Position numbers and translations under genes: made by a program. 5,346 nt of DNA from assembly GCA_002430605.1 (NCBI GenBank), contig DJBY01000117.1, positions 1 through 5,346 on the forward strand, written 5' to 3'. This stretch comes from Opitutia bacterium UBA5964. Its GTDB lineage: Bacteria; Verrucomicrobiota; Verrucomicrobiia; Opitutales; Coraliomargaritaceae. How positions within the stretch are numbered: the first letter of the stretch is position 1; the number at the start of each line of letters is the position of its first letter. Under the pieces are notes generated by a model. That model made no database searches. It saw only the letters and a list, made by a program, of their open reading frames with translations, and had not been told where the DNA came from. Positions 1 to 5,346 of this stretch are shown here, piece by piece.

Positions 1-1014
1 AAGGAACAATACGCCGTCCATAGCGAGCCGCTCTCGGATATCGCTGAGGAGATCAAACGTGACCCGGAAGCAGCGCTGCTATACGGCCCGGACTTCAGCT
101 TCAACCAGGCCTACGTCGATGACTACGTCGCGCGCTGGCAAGAGATTCAGGAAAAATACCATCCCGATATGCTGTGGATGGATGATTTCCCTATTTATAC
201 TCGCGATGGCAACAATGTGCGGGCGGGGAAGGCCAAGCCGGAGATTCAGTACTTTGACGATCAGCTCCGCGGTATGATTACCGGATTCATGAACGCTGGC
301 GCGGCCCGCGGGCAGGGGGTCTACGTGAACAACAAGGGCGGCCGCCGCAACTGGCCGGATGGGGTCGGATGCCTGGAGAAAGACAATCTGAAGATGACGG
401 TGATTGGCCCGAAGTGGCAAAGCTGCACGACCTTCGGCACTTCGTTCGGATACCTGGAAGGTGACACGTATAAAAGCATCGAAGGCGTCATCCATGAGAT
501 GATCGAGGTGATCAGCCGCAACGGCAATTTCCTGGTCAACATCGGCCCGAAGGCGGATGGCACCATACCAGCACCTGAAGTAGAGCGCCTGCGGGCGATG
601 GGAGCTTGGCTCGCAATCAACGGCGATGCCATTTATGGCAGCCGCTATTGGAAAGTCTGCGATCAGGCGAACGAACACTTGGCCTTCACCACCAAAGGCA
701 ACCAGCTCTATGCCATCAAACTGGCGAAGCCGACGGCGCCGTTTGTGATTAAGGCCACGGCGGGCTGGAACGCCGAGCAGGTGACGGCAGTGACGCTGCT
801 CGGTTCAGACGCGAACGTTAGCTGGAAAATGACGCCGGCGGGTCTGCAGCTTACTCCGCCTGTTGATTTGGGACGCAGTCTGCACGCCTGGACATTCGCG
901 ATCGTGACTGATCGCGAACAGCATCACCCGAATGTGATCCAGAGGGACGCGAACAAGGCCTTGGAAGGCACGAAAAAGGTCGATTTGGAAGGCCGCGTCA
1001 AAAAAGCGAAGTAA
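1..1014 (+). CDS. Alpha-L-fucosidase, GH29-type, 3' part (start outside window)
   Basis: The reading frame is open from base 1 and ends at TAA 1012-1014, giving 337 residues; the true start lies upstream. GH29 enzymes hydrolyse terminal alpha-L-fucosyl linkages with retention. Residue numbers count from base 1. A helix of the type DDYVARWQEIQEKYHPDM (40-57) leads into LWMDD (58-62), the position of the GH29 WFDG nucleophile strand, so D61 is the predicted nucleophile. WQSCTT (139-144) followed by SFGY (148-151) matches the family W-E/Q-x-C...SWGY segment, with Phe in place of Trp. NFLVNIGP plus DGTIP (176-190) and NGDAIYGSR (about 207-215) are further GH29 hallmarks. The rest forms a C-terminal beta-rich domain and ends in a charged, Lys-rich tail. 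Family members usually have about 450-550 residues, so about 150-200, including any signal peptide and the N-terminal His-rich substrate site, are missing. The acid/base residue cannot be assigned by eye. The next gene follows after 18 nt. Confidence 0.
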   Translation, partial: KEQYAVHSEPLSDIAEEIKRDPEAALLYGPDFSFNQAYVDDYVARWQEIQEKYHPDMLWMDDFPIYTRDGNNVRAGKAKPEIQYFDDQLRGMITGFMNAGAARGQGVYVNNKGGRRNWPDGVGCLEKDNLKMTVIGPKWQSCTTFGTSFGYLEGDTYKSIEGVIHEMIEVISRNGNFLVNIGPKADGTIPAPEVERLRAMGAWLAINGDAIYGSRYWKVCDQANEHLAFTTKGNQLYAIKLAKPTAPFVIKATAGWNAEQVTAVTLLGSDANVSWKMTPAGLQLTPPVDLGRSLHAWTFAIVTDREQHHPNVIQRDANKALEGTKKVDLEGRVKKAK

Positions 1015-1022
1015 AACAGAAT

Positions 1023-1026
1023 AGGA
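1023..1026 (+). promoter_or_regulatory. Ribosome binding site for the propeller gene
   Basis: AGGA lies 6 nt upstream of the ATG at 1033, in an A/T-rich 18-nt spacer after the fucosidase stop. It is a modest Shine-Dalgarno match, but it supports the 1033 start, which also opens directly into a hydrophobic signal peptide. Confidence 0.6.
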
Positions 1027-1032
1027 TTTATT

Positions 1033-2583
1033 ATGAACAGAATTATATGTGCAGTTGTTATGAGCGTCGTGTCACTGGCTAATGGGCTGGTGGCGGGCGA
1101 AGCAGGCAAAAATTGGCGGATCGACAGCGCAGAGGACTGGAAGGGCGCCGCTCAACAGATCGAAGGGCTGGCAGTGGACAACGACCTCCTTTCACCCACC
1201 GGCAAACAGGGCACTTATCGCAGCCAGTTGCAGCGTTTTGAGTCAAAGCGTTCGGCGCAAACGATGACGCTGACCGCATCGACCCAGTGGGAAAACTGGG
1301 AGCCGACCCAGGAAAAGGTGACGCCGCCGACACTCAGCGACGCACCAATCATGCTCGTTAAGGGGCCCGGCGACTACTGGTTGCTCGGCCGCAACAAAGC
1401 TCCGCGTAAAGCAGGGTTCAAGCCGGAAGCGGCCACCTTGGAGGGCTTCGACGTTGCGCTGCAGACCACGCCGTATCCTCATCTTTTCGATGCGCCTGGT
1501 GGCTTAAAGAAGAGCGCCGGCGGTTACCACGCCTGGCAAAGTCACGACATGGTCAACTGGGTGCATCACGGCGCGGTCACCGCAAAACATGCCAAATGGT
1601 CGACGACCGCCGAATTCGTCGACGGCAAGGCCTATATCTACTACGACTTCCCGAATGACCAGGATCCGCATCTCTATATCGATGATGACCTAACCGACGG
1701 CAAGCCGGGCCAAGATATGGGGCTGGTGTTCAAAGATCCTTCCGACGGCTCGGATTGTGCCTTTATTCGTGATCTGGATGGAAAGTTTCACGTGATCTAC
1801 GAGGATTGGAGCCCGATCGACGCCAGCAAACACTCCTGGGATTCGCCGCTGGCGGGACATGCGGTCAGTGACGATGGCAAGGGAGACTTCACGATCCTGC
1901 CGCCGGCGGTGGATGAACGCACGCAACCGACAGGCAAGTTTGCAGAGTATCCGCATCCGCACTGGCACAAGGAAGATCCCAACAACTTCCCCGGAAAAGT
2001 TGCGACCAAGGATGTGCCCAAAGATCGGGTTAAAGCAGGGGACACCACGGCTTTTGCTAAATACGAGCTACACGAGCACGAGCAAAATGCATTTGGTGAC
2101 TGGGCGGCGATTGCGATTGGTGGACAGTACTATCTCGTAGGGGATTACCATCCTGCGCATGAAGCCATTCGTATTGGATTGTTTACCTCGTCGAGCCTGG
2201 ATCAGCAGTTCGAGTTCATCGGCGAGCTTGGCAGCGGCCATCCGGATCCGGACATCGGCTTTGCCGAAGGCAAGTTCTATCTGGTGAACCAAACCAAACA
2301 CGACTATGTCAGCCCCGGCCCGTGGGTCGAAAAAGTCACCGCACGCGTGGGTGTGGATACCAGCAACGACGGCACTGCCGATGTGTGGAGCGATTGGCAG
2401 GAGCTCAAAGAGCAGTACGACTACATTGAAGGCTTCTCCAAGCAGGTTCAACGTGTTCCAGCGTCGATGGATCTGAGTCAGTTGCCTGCAGGCTACGGCT
2501 TCTGTTTTGAGCTGAAACTACAGGACACCACCAATAACCAATCCAAGCCGATGCTCGAAAGCATCGAGATCCGTTTTGAATAA
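1033..2583 (+). CDS. Exported five-bladed beta-propeller glycosidase-like protein (GH43-like, family unassigned)
   Basis: This complete 516-residue protein starts with a signal peptide (about 1-22; NRI, hydrophobic core, LVAGEA). Five short beta units of the form acidic-x(n)-G-K/Q/D-x-Y follow: SDAPIMLVKGPGDYWLLG (102-119), TTAEFVDGKAYIYYDF (191-206), SDCAFIRDLDGKFHVIYED (240-258), GDWAAIAIGGQYYLVGDY (355-372) and DPDIGFAEGKFYLVNQ (405-420). WQSHDMVNWVHHG (168-180) is the S-x-D-M-x-N-W turn common in GH43/GH32-type propellers. By analogy with GH43, D103 is a candidate general base and D241 a candidate pKa modulator; the acid is uncertain. A long insertion (about 288-350) carries the His-rich YPHPHWHKEDP (306-316). 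A C-terminal beta-rich module (about 430-516) contains DTSNDGTAD (442-450), which resembles a calcium loop. Placed between a fucosidase and a sulfatase, it probably acts on the same glycan. The fold is inferred from motif spacing; substrate and CAZy family are unknown, and GH117-like or a non-catalytic role remain possible. Confidence 0.8.
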   Translation: MNRIICAVVMSVVSLANGLVAGEAGKNWRIDSAEDWKGAAQQIEGLAVDNDLLSPTGKQGTYRSQLQRFESKRSAQTMTLTASTQWENWEPTQEKVTPPTLSDAPIMLVKGPGDYWLLGRNKAPRKAGFKPEAATLEGFDVALQTTPYPHLFDAPGGLKKSAGGYHAWQSHDMVNWVHHGAVTAKHAKWSTTAEFVDGKAYIYYDFPNDQDPHLYIDDDLTDGKPGQDMGLVFKDPSDGSDCAFIRDLDGKFHVIYEDWSPIDASKHSWDSPLAGHAVSDDGKGDFTILPPAVDERTQPTGKFAEYPHPHWHKEDPNNFPGKVATKDVPKDRVKAGDTTAFAKYELHEHEQNAFGDWAAIAIGGQYYLVGDYHPAHEAIRIGLFTSSSLDQQFEFIGELGSGHPDPDIGFAEGKFYLVNQTKHDYVSPGPWVEKVTARVGVDTSNDGTADVWSDWQELKEQYDYIEGFSKQVQRVPASMDLSQLPAGYGFCFELKLQDTTNNQSKPMLESIEIRFE

Positions 2584-2589
2584 AATAGG

Positions 2590-2645
2590 TGTTGCCCAAC
2601 GGTAGAGGCCTCTTTGTCGAGTCCTCTCGGGGTTGGGCGGCAACA
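2590..2645 (+). promoter_or_regulatory. Long intergenic stem-loop upstream of the sulfatase SD
   Basis: The inverted repeat TGTTGCCCAAC (2590-2600) pairs over 11 bp with GTTGGG (2632-2637) and CAACA (2641-2645), with only CGG (2638-2640) bulged. Inside it AGAGG (2604-2608) can pair with CCTCT (2623-2627), leaving a 14-nt loop. The structure starts 6 nt after the propeller stop codon and ends just before the AAAGGAG of the sulfatase gene. There is no T-run after it, so it does not look like an intrinsic terminator. It could be an mRNA stability or processing element that sets different expression of the genes on either side, or it could affect ribosome access. The pairing is seen; the function is inferred. 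Confidence 0.6.
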
Positions 2646-2647
2646 CA

Positions 2648-2653
2648 AAGGAG
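2648..2653 (+). promoter_or_regulatory. Strong ribosome binding site fixing the sulfatase start
   Basis: AAGGAG (within AAAGGAGAG, 2647-2655) sits 4 nt before ATG 2658. It decides the start: the in-frame GTG at 2589 would add 23 residues without signal-peptide character, encoded by the stem-loop, and has no comparable SD. Confidence 0.85.
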
Positions 2654-2657
2654 AGTT

Positions 2658-4541
2658 ATGGGAAATCAAATAAAAAAAGTTTCGGTGCTGGCTTCATCCC
2701 TGACTCTGTCTGCAGTTGGCTTGTTCGCGGCTGCGGCGGCAGAGCAGCCGAATGTGATTATTTTTTACGTCGACGATCTCGGCTGGCAGGATGTGCAGCT
2801 CAATGATCTGGATGATCCGTGCCCGTACGAAACACCGAACCTGGTGAAGCTCGCTGAATCAGGGATGAGTTTTTCGCAGGCTTATGCTTCGGCTCCGAGC
2901 TGTTCGCCGTCGCGCGCTGGACTTTTGACCGGGCAGCATCCGGCGAAGATCGGGATTACGCATGTGTGGCTCGGACAGATCGAAAAGGGACCGAGACCCG
3001 CGCCCTATGTGGCTCCGTATCTGGATGCTCACTTAAACCGTGACCTACTGACGATCGGCGATGCGATGCAGCAGAATGGCTATAAAACTGGGCATGTCGG
3101 CAAGTGGCATGTCGGGCTAACTGCGTCAGAATACGGTTTTGATTATGTGGATCATAGCCGCGGGGTTCATCGCGGCATGGGGGACCGCACAAAAGATTTT
3201 GCCACGGCAACGGATCGGCAGTATCCGTTGAGCAGCGAAAAATATTCGCCCGTCAGCGAGAAGAAACCCGAAGGCATATCCTATCCCTATGACCAAGTGA
3301 CTGAGTCGGCCCTCAAGTTTATGGAAGAGAGCAAAGACGGCCCCTTTTTCCTCAACATGTGGCACTGGATGGTGCATTGGCCGGTACTGACCCGCAACGG
3401 GGACTTGCTTGAATATTATTGCGACAAAATGGGTTATCCGTTTCCGCTCAAACCTGGTGTCATGACGCGGGCGGGGCAGCAAAATCCCTATTTTGGAGCC
3501 ATGGTGACGACCGTGGACTGGAGCCTGGGCCGCGTGGTCGATTATCTGAAAAAAACCGATGATCCTCGCCATCCAGGGAAGAAATTGATCGAGACGACCT
3601 ATCTTTTCTTCAGCTCCGATAACGGCGGAGCGGAACAACATGCGAAGGAAACGATTTCCGACAACTATCCGCTGAAATACGGGAAAACACGTACTGAGGA
3701 AGGCGGCGTTCGCGTGCCGATGGTGGTGTTCGGTCCGACGATTCCCGCCGGGGCTCATTTTGACGGACTGGTGAACCAGCTCGATTATTTTCCGACGATT
3801 CTGAAGCTGGCCGGTGCGCAGATCGCTGCCGAGCATCAAAAGGAGTTGAGCGGGTTGGATATTTCCCCGGTGCTTGCCGGTCTGGCCCAGAATGTGGTCG
3901 ACGGGGAGGGGGCGGAGCGGACGAGCCTTTTTTGGCACTTTCCTCACAACCACTGGAGCACGATGAAGTCGGCGATTCGGGAGGGTGACTTTAAGTTGTA
4001 TAAGCAGCATGCGAGCGGCAGTTATGAGTTGTATCGGCTCTATAAAAACGGCGTGCGTACCGATCTGGAAGAGAAAATCGATTTGGCCGGCGATCCGGAG
4101 TATGCGCCTGTCGTAAAACGTCTGGCCGATCATTTGGACGCCAGTCTGGAGGAAAATCATGCACGGGGACCCTACCGGAATCCCGATTATTCGCCGAAAC
4201 CTAAACCGTCGGCGGCTATTGCCGAGTCGACGTTTGATCCATCGGATCGCCAGGCGCGCCTGAGACTCGATCCGGCGGGTCCGGCAATTGCCAAGGCCTC
4301 TCTGCTGTATCTGCCCGAGCCTGGATCCAAAAACGTACCGCGTGGACCGCATGGAGGCGGTGAGGTTCCCGATCCGGACGCCCCGCAGATCGGTGTGCAA
4401 ATGCCCGCCAAAATTAGCGCGGATGGCTATTCAGCCGCCGCAACCATACCCGAGGGGGTTGCCGCTTATCGTTTCATCCTGGTCGATACCAATGAGTTCC
4501 AGATATTTGGTGATGTGGAAGCAATTGGGAGGAACAGATGA
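2658..4541 (+). CDS. Exported type I (formylglycine) sulfatase with extra C-terminal module
   Basis: This complete 627-residue protein is an arylsulfatase-superfamily enzyme that hydrolyses sulfate esters, here probably on a sulfated glycan. A signal peptide (about 1-28) has a Lys-containing start, a Leu/Val/Ala core and an AAAAAE end. The core then begins with PNVIIFYVDDLGW (31-43; D39 and D40 are metal ligands). CSPSR (82-86) is the C-x-P-S-R signature, in which C82 is converted to formylglycine. Other active-site elements are GKWHVG (148-153; K149, H151), VHWP (239-242; H240), DNGG (321-324; D321 and N322 are metal ligands) and GKTRTEEGGVRVP (342-354; K343). Every expected catalytic position is present, so it should be active if matured by a formylglycine-generating enzyme or anSME encoded elsewhere. 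After the usual sulfatase C-subdomain (ending near 515), residues about 525-627 form an added beta-rich module. The SulfAtlas subfamily and the exact sulfate position cannot be told by eye. The stop codon overlaps the next start. Confidence 0.96.
   Translation: MGNQIKKVSVLASSLTLSAVGLFAAAAAEQPNVIIFYVDDLGWQDVQLNDLDDPCPYETPNLVKLAESGMSFSQAYASAPSCSPSRAGLLTGQHPAKIGITHVWLGQIEKGPRPAPYVAPYLDAHLNRDLLTIGDAMQQNGYKTGHVGKWHVGLTASEYGFDYVDHSRGVHRGMGDRTKDFATATDRQYPLSSEKYSPVSEKKPEGISYPYDQVTESALKFMEESKDGPFFLNMWHWMVHWPVLTRNGDLLEYYCDKMGYPFPLKPGVMTRAGQQNPYFGAMVTTVDWSLGRVVDYLKKTDDPRHPGKKLIETTYLFFSSDNGGAEQHAKETISDNYPLKYGKTRTEEGGVRVPMVVFGPTIPAGAHFDGLVNQLDYFPTILKLAGAQIAAEHQKELSGLDISPVLAGLAQNVVDGEGAERTSLFWHFPHNHWSTMKSAIREGDFKLYKQHASGSYELYRLYKNGVRTDLEEKIDLAGDPEYAPVVKRLADHLDASLEENHARGPYRNPDYSPKPKPSAAIAESTFDPSDRQARLRLDPAGPAIAKASLLYLPEPGSKNVPRGPHGGGEVPDPDAPQIGVQMPAKISADGYSAAATIPEGVAAYRFILVDTNEFQIFGDVEAIGRNR
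4528..4532 (+). promoter_or_regulatory. Ribosome binding site for the esterase gene, inside the sulfatase end
   Basis: GGAGG, within GGGAGGA (4527-4533), lies 5 nt before ATG 4538 and is read as part of the final sulfatase codons. Together with the ATGA stop/start overlap it supports translation of the esterase from the same mRNA, probably coupled to sulfatase termination. Confidence 0.8.
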
Positions 4542-5346
4542 ATACACTCAGACTCATTTTTCTTTTGCTGGTCTTAGCAAGTGGCGTGGCGTTGCGGGCG
4601 GAGCCTGCCTCAGACCACACGCCGATCCATCTGCAAGCGGACATCGTCTATAAGACGACCGCAGCAGGGGAGCTGCATCTGGATCTGTTCTATCCAGCGA
4701 CTGAGCTGGTAGGCGCCTATCCTCTGGTGGTCTACACTCATGGCGGTGGCTGGGCGGCGGGTAGCAAGAACATTGCACAGGGGCGGTCGAACATTGCCCG
4801 CACTGTGCGCGGTTTGACCGAAGCCGGCTTTTGTGTGGCAGCCGTGCAATATCGGCTCTGCAAGAACGGGAAGACGAGCATCCGTGATTGTGTGACCGAC
4901 GCTATGGACGCGGTGCGCTACCTTGCCAAGCAGGGTGAGACGCTGCATCTCGATGCCAGCCGCGTGTTCACTTATGGCGACTCTGCGGGCGGTCAGCTCG
5001 CCCAGATGTTACTGCTGACGCGGCCGGATGACTTTCCCGGTGCTGCTGAGCTTGCCGAGCAGCGCTTCACCATGCTCGCTGGGGTATCGTGGTATGGGCC
5101 CTGTGACTTCGAGAAGACCGAGCTGTTCAATCACGATGGTCGCGTAAACTTCCGCGATCGGTTCGGACCACGTGTGCTCAAGTCGGGAACCCCACCCGCT
5201 GATAAACTGCGCCTCTACCGCGAAGTCAGCCCGGTCAATTACCTGCGCAAAGACAGCCCGCCACTGCTGATGATTCAGGGCGACAAAGACACCACTATTC
5301 CCGTTCACCACGCCTATTATATGCAGGAACAGGCGAAGGCCTGCGC
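4538..5346 (+). CDS. Exported alpha/beta-hydrolase, carbohydrate-esterase type, 5' part (end outside window)
   Basis: The frame starts at ATG 4538, overlapping the sulfatase TGA (4539-4541), and stays open to the window end: 269 full codons plus two bases. A signal peptide (about 1-21; MNTLRLIFLLLVLAS, ending near LRA-E) precedes a catalytic domain. HGGGW (68-72) is the oxyanion-hole motif of the hormone-sensitive-lipase/BD-FAE-like group. YGDSAGGQ (146-153) is the nucleophile elbow, with S149 as nucleophile. IQGDKDTTIPVHHA (246-259) carries the predicted catalytic acid D251. The catalytic His normally follows 25-40 residues later and lies beyond the window, so the triad cannot be checked here. 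Relatives remove acetyl, feruloyl or other acyl groups from polysaccharides and oligosaccharides, which fits the neighbouring fucosidase and sulfatase; deacetylation is the most plausible role but is inferred. Cysteines at 99, 108, 118, 189 and 269 could form disulfides in the exported enzyme. A peptidase of the same fold is a less likely alternative. Confidence 0.92.
   Translation, partial: MNTLRLIFLLLVLASGVALRAEPASDHTPIHLQADIVYKTTAAGELHLDLFYPATELVGAYPLVVYTHGGGWAAGSKNIAQGRSNIARTVRGLTEAGFCVAAVQYRLCKNGKTSIRDCVTDAMDAVRYLAKQGETLHLDASRVFTYGDSAGGQLAQMLLLTRPDDFPGAAELAEQRFTMLAGVSWYGPCDFEKTELFNHDGRVNFRDRFGPRVLKSGTPPADKLRLYREVSPVNYLRKDSPPLLMIQGDKDTTIPVHHAYYMQEQAKAC

Noticed and set aside
79..678. 199-codon open frame on the minus strand opposite the fucosidase
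   Set aside because: The + strand here encodes clear GH29 motifs. The reverse frame shows no domain, and no SD-led start was identified.
924..1109. 61-codon minus-strand frame with a hydrophobic stretch across the fucosidase/propeller junction
   Set aside because: The hydrophobic run is the reverse complement of the signal-peptide region and the A/T-rich spacer; no SD or homology supports a small membrane protein.
2589..2657. Upstream GTG start that would extend the sulfatase by 23 residues
   Set aside because: The extension is encoded by the stem-loop, lacks an SD and would put polar and Arg-rich residues ahead of a good signal peptide. ATG 2658 has AAGGAG at proper distance.
2590..2657. 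Intrinsic terminator between the propeller and sulfatase genes
   Set aside because: The stem is strong, but it is followed by CAAAGGAGAG rather than a T-run, so Rho-independent termination on the + strand is unlikely.
3126..4400. 424-codon open frame on the minus strand inside the sulfatase gene
   Set aside because: It lies fully opposite a sulfatase with an intact set of catalytic motifs. Its translation is rich in Arg, His and Ile without any recognisable domain, as expected for the reverse frame of a GC-biased gene.
4554..4948. Overlapping minus-strand frames opposite the esterase start
   Set aside because: The + strand frame from 4538 carries a signal peptide, HGGGW and GDSAGG in order; the reverse frames are shadows without motifs.

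Overview
The window carries four genes on the + strand, packed end to end: the 3' part of a GH29-type alpha-L-fucosidase, a complete exported protein that reads as a five-bladed beta-propeller (GH43-like) glycosidase, a complete exported type I formylglycine sulfatase, and the 5' part of an exported alpha/beta-hydrolase (carbohydrate-esterase type). The gaps are 18 nt, 74 nt and a 4-nt ATGA overlap, so the genes look like one transcription unit whose ends lie outside the window. No promoter, RNA gene, mobile element, CRISPR array or minus-strand gene can be supported.

Layout: 1-1014 fucosidase (start missing); 1033-2583 propeller protein; 2584-2657 a spacer filled almost completely by a bulged stem-loop (2590-2645) that ends just before the sulfatase Shine-Dalgarno; 2658-4541 sulfatase with an extra C-terminal beta-rich module; 4538-5346 esterase-like hydrolase (end missing). 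The only non-coding stretches are the two short spacers.

Taken together the genes look like a degradation cassette for a sulfated, probably acylated, fucose-containing glycan such as a fucoidan-like algal polysaccharide or a mucin-type glycan. In this reading the sulfatase removes sulfate esters, the esterase removes acyl groups, the fucosidase releases L-fucose, and the propeller protein cleaves another linkage that cannot be named. The three proteins whose N-termini are visible all have signal peptides, which places the work in the periplasm or outside the cell. No SusC/SusD pair, transporter or regulator is present.

The source is most likely a sulfatase-rich heterotroph of the Planctomycetota-Verrucomicrobiota-Kiritimatiellota group. 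This rests on the protein style (FGly sulfatase with an appended C-terminal module, fucosidase-sulfatase-esterase clustering, purine-rich SD sites, moderately high GC) and is inference, not proof. The most interesting items are the propeller protein, which I cannot place in a defined CAZy family, and the stem-loop between it and the sulfatase.
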